DNA from: an uncultured SAR86 cluster bacterium
GTDB lineage: Bacteria > Pseudomonadota > Gammaproteobacteria > Magnimaribacterales > D2472
Direction of reading: 5' to 3'
Assembly (NCBI GenBank): GCA_902556355.1
Contig: CACDVW010000004.1
Location: 1-57,356, forward strand
DNA length: 57,356 nt
The notes beneath the pieces are model-generated. The model saw only the letters and a program-made list of their open reading frames with translations, made no database searches and was not told the DNA's origin. Shown one piece after another: positions 27,672 to 36,791 of the stretch (positions are counted from its first letter, which is position 1; every line of letters begins with the position of its first letter). The translations under genes were made by a program, and so were the position numbers.

Positions 27672-27688
27672 AAAACCCTATAAAATAG
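27672..27688 (+). promoter_or_regulatory. candidate element-borne tRNA promoter at copy B
   Basis: AAAACCCTATAAAATAG matches the 17 bases before copy A exactly and ends 13 bases before the tRNA segment. At this junction the sequence belongs to the right end of island 1. The element therefore seems to carry its own replacement -10 box for the target tRNA. Confidence 0.4.
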
Positions 27689-27701
27689 GCCTTCATTAAA
27701 C

Positions 27702-27924
27702 GGAGGGATGGCAGAGTCTGGTTTATTGTAACGGTCTTGAAATGTTCCCTTAGGTCTTTTACTACTCATTAACACTATTTAAAACGGCATTAATATAACC
27801 TTTTAAAAAAGAGTAATATTTCTTGAAAAGCAGTAAAGAAATAAAAATCCCACAAAAATCCCACAATTACCTTAATAGGATCAGACTGACTCTAGGAAAA
27901 GAGGGAGCTTGCGAATAACCCATT
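27702..27924 (+). repeat. tRNA-Ser-derived direct repeat, copy B (island 1/island 2 junction)
   Basis: This is the same 223 bases as copy A: 41 bases of tRNA-Ser 5' half, then 182 bases of shared element end. TCCCACAAAAATCCCAC lies within 27843-27864. Identity stops after ...AACCCATT in both copies, although AAGAACCTA recurs about 20 bases further on. The upstream flank differs from copy A except for the promoter-like motif. It marks the right end of island 1 and the left end of island 2. Confidence 0.9.
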
Positions 27925-27964
27925 ATGGATCGTTAAGAAGAACCTATACCTAAATTAATTAAAA

Positions 27965-28219
27965 CTAACCATAACGTATCTTATAAACTAATATAAATAG
28001 TGATAATGAAAAACTTATACTATTTGAAAAAATTAACGGATAAGACACAATTAAAATACCATAAATAAGCCAAAGCAATACACCTAAAGTTGTAACAAAA
28101 AAAGTAAAAAACGATATATCTGATGTTGATTTAGATTTATATATTTTTACAGCTTGAGGTAAAAATGCAAAAGTAGTAAAACATGCAGCCGCAAAACCAA
28201 TTAATTCGATATAATTCAT
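27965..28219 (-). CDS. SemiSWEET/PQ-loop sugar transporter
   Basis: An 84-residue protein with three membrane helices, the size of a bacterial SemiSWEET, which works as a dimer for passive sugar transport. The PQ-loop is visible in FLPQAVKIYKSKSTSDIS, followed by WLIYGILI. The start codon is two bases after the AraC-type gene's stop, so the two are co-transcribed. Its place in a glucan locus fits export or import of mono- or disaccharides. Confidence 0.85.
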   Translation of the reverse strand: MNYIELIGFAAACFTTFAFLPQAVKIYKSKSTSDISFFTFFVTTLGVLLWLIYGILIVSYPLIFSNSISFSLSLFILVYKIRYG

Positions 28220-28221
28220 TT

Positions 28222-29118
28222 TTAATAAGTATTCCTGACATGCATTCTGTATTTACTAGGACTAATATTTTTAGCTTTTAAAAAAGCTCTATGAAAAGTG
28301 CTATGTGAGTCAAACCCACAATCTTCACTAATCACAGATAAAGTTTTTTGAGTGCTAATCATTTGCCTACATGCCTCTTCAACTCTATATTTATTAAGGT
28401 ACTCATTAAAACCAATATTCATGGTTTGTTTAAACCATCTGCTAAATGCAGCTGGTACCATAAAAGTTTGATTTGCCATATCCTCTAGGTTTATTGAATT
28501 TTGATAATTTTCTTGAATATATTTAATTACAGTGTTAAGTCTATCATGTGCTAAATGATCATTTTTACTAAAAGATGGGTTTCTTAAATATTTTATTGAA
28601 GACAATCTTTCAACTCTTTGCATCCAGTGATCTTGCGATATATTTTTAAATAATTCTAATAATGTTAAAAGTTTATTTAATGGATTCATGTCAATATTTT
28701 CTAAGAAATGTGTTAATGATTCTGAGTAAAAATTTTCAATATAGATACCTCTATTAGACAAATTTATTATTTTTAACACTTCATCAAGTTCTTCAAAGTG
28801 ATGATTTGATTCTAGTAATTCAGGTTTAATCTGAATTAGAAGAAGTTCAGCTTGTTTAATACTGCCTTCGACATGAAGATCATGAGGTAGATTATTACCA
28901 AATATAAAAAAATCACCTGGTTTAAAATTGCCTAAATAGTCACCAACTTGGCATGCACCGGACCCATTAATTATATAAATTATTTCAAGTTCTGGATGAT
29001 AGTGCCAGTATGCTGGTTTCTTTGGTAGTACCTGATGCTCTAAGTAAATCGAAGATTTATCTAAATTTGCTGCTGGTTTTACTTCTAAAAAAGGAATCAT
29101 ATTTCTAATTTTAAACAA
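28222..29118 (-). CDS. AraC-family transcriptional regulator with cupin sensor domain
   Basis: A 298-residue regulator. The N-terminal cupin (HYHPELEIIYIINGSGACQVGDY, about residues 38-60) is the presumed sugar-sensing domain. The C-terminal pair of helix-turn-helix motifs lies at about 195-298, with GFDSHSTFHRAF and SPSKYR. It is divergent from the TBDR at 29244 with 125 bases between them, and is the likely activator of the TBDR-GH97-GH13-SSS genes. A repeated GTCAATTATT in that interval is a candidate site. Confidence 0.92.
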   Translation of the reverse strand: MFKIRNMIPFLEVKPAANLDKSSIYLEHQVLPKKPAYWHYHPELEIIYIINGSGACQVGDYLGNFKPGDFFIFGNNLPHDLHVEGSIKQAELLLIQIKPELLESNHHFEELDEVLKIINLSNRGIYIENFYSESLTHFLENIDMNPLNKLLTLLELFKNISQDHWMQRVERLSSIKYLRNPSFSKNDHLAHDRLNTVIKYIQENYQNSINLEDMANQTFMVPAAFSRWFKQTMNIGFNEYLNKYRVEEACRQMISTQKTLSVISEDCGFDSHSTFHRAFLKAKNISPSKYRMHVRNTY

Positions 29119-29176
29119 TTTTTTACATAAAAATATACTCTAATGTTAAAAAATGATAGTTTTCTGTAAAAAATTA

Positions 29177-29220
29177 GTCAATTATTTACACATATTTATA
29201 TTAGTATATTGTCAATTATT
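29177..29220. promoter_or_regulatory. direct repeat GTCAATTATT, candidate AraC-type operator
   Basis: GTCAATTATT occurs at 29177-29186 and at 29211-29220, 34 bases start to start (about three helical turns). It lies in the divergent region between the AraC-type gene and the TBDR, 24 bases before the receptor ATG at the nearest. AraC-family proteins typically bind direct repeats. AT-rich context makes chance possible. Confidence 0.35.
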
Positions 29221-29243
29221 CTTTCAATAGGGGGACTTTAATC

Positions 29244-32012
29244 ATGAATAATATACATAAATTTCTAATTTTACCTATTTTTGTAATATCAGTAGGCAGT
29301 ATTTTTGCTCAAGATTTAGAAGATTCTGAATCAGAAACGGCTGATGATATAGATGAGATTGTTGTTACTGGTTTTAGAGCTAGTATTGAATCATCTATTG
29401 CTTCAAAAAAGGATTCTACATCTATAACTGAGGTTGTAACAGCAGAGGATATTGGTAAATTACCCGATGTTTCTATTGCTGAATCAATAGCTCGTCTACC
29501 AGGATTAACAGCTCAAAGACTTAATGGTAGGGGTCAGGTTATTTCTGTTAGAGGTTTGTCACCTGATTTTACTACAGCATTGCTTAACGGAAGAGAACAA
29601 GTAACCGCTGGAAATAATAGAGGCGTAGAGTTTGATCAATATCCTTCTGAGTTAATACAAAGAGTAGTAATTTACAAAACTCCAGACGCTGCACTTATTG
29701 GAGGCGGACTCGCTGGTACCGCTGATATGCAAACAATTAGACCTTTAAGTCTAGATGAAAGAAAAATTACGATTAATGGACACTATATAAAAAATGATAT
29801 TGGGGCCCTAAATGCAGGTAGTGAAGACACTGGTGATAGACTGTCTTTTTCATACATTGATCAATTAACAGATACAGTTGGAATCGCATTTGGTATTGCC
29901 ACAATGCAGAATCCGACACAAGCAAACAGATTCAATGCTTGGGGTTATCCAAATATAAACGAGGAAGGTCTTCCATTTGGTGGAACAGATACTCTATTAG
30001 TTGGCGGACTTAAACCATATGTGATGTCAAACAATCTTGAAAGAACAGGAAGTGTTTTTATTTTAGAAATGCAGCCTGATGATACCACCTCACACGTCTT
30101 AGACATATATTCTTCAAAATTTGAGGAAGATCAGTTAATTAGAGGAATAGAATTTCCTTTAGCATGGGGGTGGTGGCCATGGCCAACTTATTCAAATGGT
30201 ACCCAACTTCAATCAGGATATACCGTTGAAAATAATTTAGTCACCAGTGGTACTTTTGAAAGAGTTAAAGGCGTAATAAGAAATGATTTAAATACAAGAG
30301 ATTCTGATGTTTTTGCTATGGGTTGGAATTCTGAATGGTTGATTGGCGATAGTTGGACTGCTAATTTTGACTATTCAAAAACAAAAGTAGAAAGAACTGA
30401 TTTAATTCTTGAAGTAAATTTTGGTACCTCTAACGGTGGTGCAAATGGACCTTTTGATACCATGAGTTTTGTAACAGATTCGAATGGAACAAGATTTACT
30501 AATTATCAATTAAATTATGCAGATCCAAATGCAGTATTTTTAACATCTGCTCAGGGTTGGGGTAATACTGGCGTTGCAGGCTCATTAAGAGAGTTCGGTC
30601 AGGTTGGTTATTATAACAGTCCGTCAACTGATGATGATCTAGATGCTATCAGACAGTCTTTCAGTAAAGATATTTCTTTCGGAATTTTTAACAGAGTTGA
30701 GTTAGGCATTAATGCTACATCAAGATCTAAAACATACATTGTTGATGAATATTTCTTAGCTCCAAGAGATGGAGCAAAGGAAATACCAATTCCTTCAAAC
30801 TTAATAGTAGGATCAACAAACCTAGACTTCCTTGGAATTACTGGAGGTATGTTGAGTGTTGATCCCCTAGCGATGTTAAATTCTGGCTTAATTATTAAAG
30901 AACCTAATACTGATGATGATGTTGCAATTAAAAATTGGGCTATAGATGAAGATGTGATGACTTTATATGCAATGCTTGATATTGATACTGAATTTAATGG
31001 TATACCAGTAACTGGTAACCTTGGTGTTCAATATGTTGATACTGAGCAAAGTTCTAATGGTATCGCTATAACAGACGATGAGCAATTATCTACAACTACT
31101 TCAGGTAAAGCTTCATACAATGATATTTTCCCTAGCTTAAATTTAATCTTTGAAATGGAAAATCAAAACTATCTAAGATTTGCAGTAGCTAAATCTCAAG
31201 CTAGACCAAGAATGGATCAAATGAATGCGACTATTAGTTTTGGTTATAATGATGCGGCAGCTGGAATATCTGATCCTGAAGATGGTCCATGGTCTGGAGG
31301 TGGTGGTAATGTTTATCTCGAGCCTTGGACCGCTACTCAAATTGACCTAAGTTATGAAAAATACTTTGATAATGCTGGCTACATAGCTTTAGCATATTTT
31401 GTTAAAGATTTAGATAACTATATATATACCCAAAGAGAGCTGTATGATTTCAGTGGATTCCCTGTAAGAAATAACATTGAGCCTGCTACAAGACAAGGTT
31501 ATGTATATACTCCACAAAATGGAGAAGGTGGAGAGATTTCTGGTCTAGAATTTACTGCCTCTGTACCTCTTGATATGGTTTCAGATACTCTTGATGGATT
31601 TGGTTTAATCTTTACAGCATCAAAAAATGACAGTGAAATAGAGCCAAATGGACCTGGTACAAAGTCTGAATTACCTGGTTTATCTGAAGATATTTACAAC
31701 CTTACAATCTATTATGAAAAAAATGGTATCGAAGCAAGAATATCTGATAGATATAGATCTGAATTCCTTGGAGAGGTCGCGGGCTTTGGAGCAGGAAGGG
31801 ACTTTACTATGGTTGAAGAAGAGAATGTTGTAGACGCACAAATTGGCTATAACTTTGACGATGGAGGTCTTGAAGGGTTAAGTGTGTTTTTACAAATACA
31901 AAACTTAACAGATCAAGAGTTTGTTACTTTTTATAATAATGACCCAAGACAAGTTAGAGATTACCAGAACTATGGTAAGACCTTCTTACTTGGTTTTAAT
32001 TATAAATTGTAA
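29244..32012 (+). CDS. TonB-dependent receptor of the glycan-uptake (Xanthomonas-Caulobacter) type
   Basis: A 922-residue outer-membrane receptor. The signal peptide ends SIFAQ. The TonB box is DEIVVTGFRASIESSIASKK, followed by the hallmark DIGKLPDVSIAESIARLPGL and ISVRGLSPDF of the large proteobacterial receptor class often tied to maltodextrin and other glycans. The barrel ends in FLLGFNYKL. It is the first gene of the rightward glucan operon, with a GGGGGA ribosome-binding site. Import of alpha-glucan oligosaccharides is inferred from the GH97 and GH13 genes that follow. Confidence 0.93.
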   Translation: MNNIHKFLILPIFVISVGSIFAQDLEDSESETADDIDEIVVTGFRASIESSIASKKDSTSITEVVTAEDIGKLPDVSIAESIARLPGLTAQRLNGRGQVISVRGLSPDFTTALLNGREQVTAGNNRGVEFDQYPSELIQRVVIYKTPDAALIGGGLAGTADMQTIRPLSLDERKITINGHYIKNDIGALNAGSEDTGDRLSFSYIDQLTDTVGIAFGIATMQNPTQANRFNAWGYPNINEEGLPFGGTDTLLVGGLKPYVMSNNLERTGSVFILEMQPDDTTSHVLDIYSSKFEEDQLIRGIEFPLAWGWWPWPTYSNGTQLQSGYTVENNLVTSGTFERVKGVIRNDLNTRDSDVFAMGWNSEWLIGDSWTANFDYSKTKVERTDLILEVNFGTSNGGANGPFDTMSFVTDSNGTRFTNYQLNYADPNAVFLTSAQGWGNTGVAGSLREFGQVGYYNSPSTDDDLDAIRQSFSKDISFGIFNRVELGINATSRSKTYIVDEYFLAPRDGAKEIPIPSNLIVGSTNLDFLGITGGMLSVDPLAMLNSGLIIKEPNTDDDVAIKNWAIDEDVMTLYAMLDIDTEFNGIPVTGNLGVQYVDTEQSSNGIAITDDEQLSTTTSGKASYNDIFPSLNLIFEMENQNYLRFAVAKSQARPRMDQMNATISFGYNDAAAGISDPEDGPWSGGGGNVYLEPWTATQIDLSYEKYFDNAGYIALAYFVKDLDNYIYTQRELYDFSGFPVRNNIEPATRQGYVYTPQNGEGGEISGLEFTASVPLDMVSDTLDGFGLIFTASKNDSEIEPNGPGTKSELPGLSEDIYNLTIYYEKNGIEARISDRYRSEFLGEVAGFGAGRDFTMVEEENVVDAQIGYNFDDGGLEGLSVFLQIQNLTDQEFVTFYNNDPRQVRDYQNYGKTFLLGFNYKL

Positions 32013-32092
32013 ATTTGAAATAACCCTGTAAAAATTAACGAAGTTATAGATTATTTTAAATGTACATATGTTGATCACATAAAAAAAAGATC

Positions 32093-32118
32093 ACACCGGT
32101 CGTGAGAGCGGCCGGTGT
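32093..32118 (+). promoter_or_regulatory. GC-rich hairpin between TBDR and GH97 genes
   Basis: ACACCGG (32093-32099) pairs with CCGGTGT (32112-32118) around a 12-base loop, in otherwise very AT-rich DNA. No T run follows; CCCCTAAGGAAAA with the GH97 ribosome-binding site comes next. It may be a processing or stability hairpin that sets different levels of receptor and enzyme, or an attenuator. Confidence 0.55.
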
Positions 32119-32137
32119 CCCCTAAGGAAAATTACAT

Positions 32138-34183
32138 ATGACAAATTTATTAAGAAATTTTGCCATCTTGATGGTTATAATGTCTTGCTCTGCAAACAAT
32201 AATTCGTTTGACATAACCTCACCTGATGAAAGGATTAAATTATCAATTTTTCAAGACAATAAGAACTCTCTACATTATTTAATAAGCTTTAATAATGAAA
32301 TAATTCTTGATGCATCAAATCTTGGTATTGAGTTTACCAATATTCCAGATTTTAAAAATAATTTAAAAATAGTTTCCATTAAAAGAAACTCCAATGATTA
32401 CACTTGGGAACAGCCTTGGGGTGAAAATAGATTTATAAATGATATTCATAATGAATTAGCCATTCTTGTTAAAGATAAACTTAACAGAGAAGTAATATTT
32501 AGAATTAAGGCTTTCAATGATGGAATTGGTTTTAGATATGAGTTTAATAAAGGGTTTGATGGTAAATCTGTTATAGAAAATGAGCTTACAAGTTTTAATA
32601 TTGCCAATGCTAAAGATGATAGTGTTTGGTGGCTTGAGGCCTATAAAAAAGACAGATACGAATATAGATATAATCAAAGCTCTTTATCAGAAGTATCTGT
32701 TTCACACACTCCATTAACCTATATTACATCTAACGGCACTCACATAAGTTTGCATGAAGCTGCATTATTAGATTATTCAAGTTATGTTATAAGAAATGGT
32801 GGTACAAATAATTTAGAACTAGAACTCGTTCCTGCTTATGATGGAACAAAATCAACTCATTATGGCAATTTCATTACACCATGGAGAACAATCCAGATTT
32901 CAGATACCGCAAAGGGATTAATAGATTCATCATTAATCCTAAACCTAAACGAGCCTAATAAATTAGAGAACACGGATTGGATTAAAACTGGAAAATATAT
33001 GGGTATCTGGTGGGGTATGCATATAGGTGAAAATACATGGTCAACTGGCCCAAATCTTGGTGCATCAACAGCTGAAGCTATTAGGTATATTGATTTTATT
33101 GCTGAAAATAATATAGATGGGTTGCTTATAGAGGGTTGGAATATTGGTTGGGATGGTAATTGGATTGAAAATGGACCAATTTTTAAATTTAACAAACCTC
33201 AACCATTTTTTGATATGGATAAAGTTTCATCCCATGCAAAAAAAATGGGAGTTTCTTTAATAATGCATAATGAAACTTCTGGTCATGTTCCTAATTATGA
33301 ATTACAAATGGACGATGCTTATGACTACCTTGAAAAACATGGAGTCCACCACCTAAAAACTGGCTATGTTGGTTTTTCTAATGGCTACCCTTTTAATGGT
33401 ATAGAAAAAGCTCGACCCAATGAATCAGGTGATTTAGTTTATGAATGGAATCATGGTCAAAGGATGATAAATCACTACACAAAATCAATAATTGAATCAG
33501 CTAAAAGAAAAATAGCATTGAATGTCCATGAGCCAATTAAGCCAACAGGCCTAAGAAGAACTTACCCAAATATGATGACTAGGGAGGGAGTAAGAGGTCA
33601 GGAGTATAATGCATGGTCTGATGGTAATGATCCTCAGCATACAACAATACTTCCTTTTACAAGAATGCTAGCAGGTCCTCTAGATTTTACACCAGGAGTC
33701 TTTGATGTTTGGTTTAAAGGAGAGGATGACTCATCTAGAATTAGAACCACTGTCGCAAAACAACTAGCTTTAATGGTTGTTTTATACAGTCCTCTTCAGA
33801 TGGCTGCAGATTTACCAAGAAACTATTTAAAAAGAATGGATGTATTCAAATTTATTAAAGATCTTGGAACCGATTGGGAAAAATCTATTACACTTGATGG
33901 GAAAATAGGTGATTATATTGTTATAGCGCGTGAAGAGAAACACACTGGTAGCTGGTTTATTGGAGGAATTACAGATGAAAATCAAAGATCATATGATTTA
34001 GATTTTTCATTTCTTCCTGAAGGAAACTTCCAAGCTACCATATATTCAGATGGAGATAATGCCAACTGGGAATATAATCCATTTCCAGTAAATATTTCTG
34101 GACAATCAGTTAACAGCAATTCAAAAATAACTATAGATATGGCTTCAGGTGGTGGTTTTGCAATAAGCCTGATTAAGGAATAA
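32138..34183 (+). CDS. GH97 alpha-glucosidase, lipoprotein
   Basis: A 681-residue glycoside hydrolase family 97 enzyme similar to Bacteroides SusB. The N-terminus (LMVIMSCS) has a lipobox with Cys17, so it is probably membrane-anchored in the periplasm. The catalytic barrel has NVHEPIKPTGLRRTYPN with Glu465 and REGVRGQEYNAW with Glu489. Their 24-residue spacing equals that of SusB Glu508 and Glu532, marking the inverting, calcium-dependent branch. It hydrolyses alpha-glucosidic bonds from chain ends. An AAGGA ribosome-binding site precedes the ATG. Confidence 0.93.
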   Translation: MTNLLRNFAILMVIMSCSANNNSFDITSPDERIKLSIFQDNKNSLHYLISFNNEIILDASNLGIEFTNIPDFKNNLKIVSIKRNSNDYTWEQPWGENRFINDIHNELAILVKDKLNREVIFRIKAFNDGIGFRYEFNKGFDGKSVIENELTSFNIANAKDDSVWWLEAYKKDRYEYRYNQSSLSEVSVSHTPLTYITSNGTHISLHEAALLDYSSYVIRNGGTNNLELELVPAYDGTKSTHYGNFITPWRTIQISDTAKGLIDSSLILNLNEPNKLENTDWIKTGKYMGIWWGMHIGENTWSTGPNLGASTAEAIRYIDFIAENNIDGLLIEGWNIGWDGNWIENGPIFKFNKPQPFFDMDKVSSHAKKMGVSLIMHNETSGHVPNYELQMDDAYDYLEKHGVHHLKTGYVGFSNGYPFNGIEKARPNESGDLVYEWNHGQRMINHYTKSIIESAKRKIALNVHEPIKPTGLRRTYPNMMTREGVRGQEYNAWSDGNDPQHTTILPFTRMLAGPLDFTPGVFDVWFKGEDDSSRIRTTVAKQLALMVVLYSPLQMAADLPRNYLKRMDVFKFIKDLGTDWEKSITLDGKIGDYIVIAREEKHTGSWFIGGITDENQRSYDLDFSFLPEGNFQATIYSDGDNANWEYNPFPVNISGQSVNSNSKITIDMASGGGFAISLIKE

Positions 34184-34198
34184 GACCTTAGATTGTTT

Positions 34199-35890
34199 AT
34201 GTTAAGAGCTATATATTCTTATCTTCTTTTAATTATCTTAACATTTGATATAAATGGAAGACCAAACGAAGAAGAAATTTTATATTTTGTTTTACCTGAT
34301 AGATTTTCTAATGGAAATATCCATAATGATAGAGGTTTTTACAGTGGTACTATCAAAGACCATGGATTCGATCCAACAAATAAAGGCTATTACCATGGCG
34401 GTGATATCGAAGGATTATCAAACAAACTTCCATATATTAAAAAATTGGGCGTGACTGCTATTTGGCTCGCGCCTATTTATAAAAATAAAGTACTTCAGGG
34501 CCCACCTCATGATGACTCAACTGGCTATCATGGTTATTGGACAACTGATTTTTATCAGGTTGATCCCCATTTCGGTACCAATGAAGAATTTAAAAATTTT
34601 GTCACAAAAGCTCATAATATTGGTTTAAAAGTCTATTTAGATACAATAATTAATCATACTGCTGACATTATAAAAATTGAGCAATGTCAGACACTTGAAG
34701 AGCCATATAAATATTGCCCTTATCAATATTTTGCTGATTCTTTAGAGGGTGATAATAATCGATATAGACCAATAATTTTTCCTAATGAACCTGTAAAAAA
34801 TCCGCCAGAACTTAATGATCCAATTTTATATAATAATCGAGGCGATTCTAATTGGTATGGAGAAGGTTCTGTTTATGGTGATTTTAGTGGTCTAGATGAT
34901 CTTGATACTACAAATCCGAAAGTTCTAAAACTGATGTTAGAAATACATAAGTTTTGGATAAGTGAATTTGGAATTGATGGATTCAGAATTGACACTGTTA
35001 AACATGTTAACGATAGTTTTTGGCATCAATTTCTTCCTGAAATATATCAATTTGCTGAATCAATTGGTAAGAAAAACTTTTATATTTTTGGTGAATCGGC
35101 TTATCCAGAGGTAGAACTTCTAGCTTCATATCAAAAGAGATCTGGTTTTACTCATTTGCTAGACTTTCCTTTTTCAAGATCTTCTATAGATTATCTAACC
35201 GAAAAGATTTCTGGACACGAGTTTCAAAATATTTTTGCTGCAGACAATGTTTACAAAGGAGGAGAAAAAACCGTACGTCAGTTTCCAACATTCATCAGCA
35301 ACCATGACCATGGTCGTATAGGACACTTTTTATATAAAGAAGATTCCTTTTCACAAAAAGTCATTGAACAAAAAACAATTCTAGCAAATGTTCTCTTATT
35401 TACTGTAAGGGGTGTACCAACTATCTATTATGGTGATGAACAGGGTTTTGTAGGAGATGGTTGGGATAAAGATGCAAGAGAGGATATGTTTCCCTCAAAA
35501 GTCTTATCCTATGTAGATAACCCAACTATTCTTGGACCTTCTTCTGAAGAAGATAATTTTAATGAACAACATCCCTTATATTTAACTATTTCAAAGCTTA
35601 GTGAGTTACGAAAATCATCAACTGCTTTAAAATATGGATCGCAAAAAACTGTTTTTGCCTCTAGTAATTCAGGTCTTTATATATTTAAACGTTCTTCTAA
35701 AAACCAAACAGTCTTAATTGGTCTTAACAACTCTTCTGAAAAATGGAAAGGTAATTTACTAATTGAAACTAATTTTTCTGAAATTGAAGATTGGCACGGA
35801 GTATGTAGTAACAAATGGGATTCAAAAAGCAAAACTCTTAAAAACTTAGATATTAATTCTTATGAATATTTTATATGTATTTTTGAATAA
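34199..35890 (+). CDS. GH13 alpha-amylase family enzyme
   Basis: A secreted or periplasmic alpha-amylase family protein of 563 residues. An upstream in-frame TTG at 34193 is possible, but the ATG at 34199 is preferred. The N-terminus is a hydrophobic signal (ending DINGRPNEEE). All four GH13 regions are present: DTIINHTAD, GFRIDTVKHV with nucleophile Asp265, FGESAYPE with acid/base Glu299, and ISNHDHGR with Asp370. It presumably cleaves internal alpha-1,4 links, supplying ends to the GH97 enzyme, whose stop lies 15 bases before this start. Its own 3' end overlaps the esterase gene by 29 bases. Confidence 0.93.
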   Translation: MLRAIYSYLLLIILTFDINGRPNEEEILYFVLPDRFSNGNIHNDRGFYSGTIKDHGFDPTNKGYYHGGDIEGLSNKLPYIKKLGVTAIWLAPIYKNKVLQGPPHDDSTGYHGYWTTDFYQVDPHFGTNEEFKNFVTKAHNIGLKVYLDTIINHTADIIKIEQCQTLEEPYKYCPYQYFADSLEGDNNRYRPIIFPNEPVKNPPELNDPILYNNRGDSNWYGEGSVYGDFSGLDDLDTTNPKVLKLMLEIHKFWISEFGIDGFRIDTVKHVNDSFWHQFLPEIYQFAESIGKKNFYIFGESAYPEVELLASYQKRSGFTHLLDFPFSRSSIDYLTEKISGHEFQNIFAADNVYKGGEKTVRQFPTFISNHDHGRIGHFLYKEDSFSQKVIEQKTILANVLLFTVRGVPTIYYGDEQGFVGDGWDKDAREDMFPSKVLSYVDNPTILGPSSEEDNFNEQHPLYLTISKLSELRKSSTALKYGSQKTVFASSNSGLYIFKRSSKNQTVLIGLNNSSEKWKGNLLIETNFSEIEDWHGVCSNKWDSKSKTLKNLDINSYEYFICIFE

Positions 35891-36752
35891 AAGGCTTAGC
35901 ATAATTATTTTTATAGCAATATTTTCTACAGATATATCTGGTCTCAATATTTCAGCAGGACAAATCTCGTCATATAGCATTGACTCACAATATATAGGTA
36001 GTAGGAAGTTTTATATCTTTATTCCAGAAGGAGTAACTCCATCCAATGCTACTAAGGTTATCTATATGCATGATGGTCAAATGCTTTTTGATAAAGATAT
36101 TACTTGGAACAATCAAGAATGGATGGTTGATGAAGTGAGTAATAGAATTGTTGCTGAAAACGGCTTTAATTTTATCGTTGTGGGCATTATGAATGCAGGA
36201 TATAAAAAAAGATGGTTTGAATATTTTCCAGAAAAAGCTCTTACTACTTATCAAAAAAAAAGCATGGATCAAGAATTTACTTCTGATGAATATTTAAATT
36301 TTTTGACCATTGAGCTGAAACCTTTTTTATTTAACATTATGAAAATCTCACATGACTCCAATAATCATTTTTTAATGGGATCTAGTATGGGTGCATTAAT
36401 ATCAATGTATGGGGTTATTGAAAAGCAAGATGAATTTGGAGGTTTTGCTGCAATTTCAACACATTGGCCTGGTGCTATTAATGAAGATAAAAATGCTTTT
36501 GACCAATCAATTCAGGATTATTTAAATAAAAATTTTCTTAGACTTCATAATAAAAGAATATATTTTGATCATGGGACTGAAGCTCTAGATGCACATTATG
36601 ATAAGTATCAAAAAGAAGTTGATAGAATATTTTCAACAGAACTTCAAAAGCATAATATGTTTCAATCAAAAAAATTTATTGGTGCATCTCATGATGAAAA
36701 TTCATGGTCTCAAAGGTTACATATTCCATTAAAGTTCTTGCTTGATGACTAA
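35862..36752 (+). CDS. putative esterase (PF00756-type alpha/beta hydrolase)
   Basis: A 296-residue exported protein with a hydrophobic N-terminus (LSIIIFIAIFSTDISG). It belongs to the esterase D/ferric-enterobactin-esterase-like hydrolases, with KVIYMHDGQMLFD, the nucleophile segment LMGSSMGALIS and a C-terminal ASHDENSW that supplies His. Start at 35862 overlaps the amylase by 29 bases; a TTG seven codons in is an alternative. In sugar loci such proteins may remove acyl decorations from glycans, but the substrate is not known here. Confidence 0.82.
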   Translation: MNILYVFLNKRLSIIIFIAIFSTDISGLNISAGQISSYSIDSQYIGSRKFYIFIPEGVTPSNATKVIYMHDGQMLFDKDITWNNQEWMVDEVSNRIVAENGFNFIVVGIMNAGYKKRWFEYFPEKALTTYQKKSMDQEFTSDEYLNFLTIELKPFLFNIMKISHDSNNHFLMGSSMGALISMYGVIEKQDEFGGFAAISTHWPGAINEDKNAFDQSIQDYLNKNFLRLHNKRIYFDHGTEALDAHYDKYQKEVDRIFSTELQKHNMFQSKKFIGASHDENSWSQRLHIPLKFLLDD

Positions 36753-36791
36753 ACTTTTATCAACTTATGTATTTAATAACTGGAGTAAAGG

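Larger units (their letters stand above)
21774..27701 (+). mobile_element. Island 1: tRNA-Ser-flanked cargo cassette without recombinase
   Basis: A 5,928-base unit runs from repeat copy A to the start of copy B. It carries five genes on one strand: a secreted protein, response regulator, histidine kinase, TBDR and Spy-like protein. The ends are tRNA-Ser 5'-half segments, as expected when a tyrosine recombinase inserts into the tRNA. It has no integrase of its own, so it would depend on one elsewhere, such as the one at 41486, or is now fixed. The boundaries are seen in the sequence; mobility is inferred. Confidence 0.7.
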
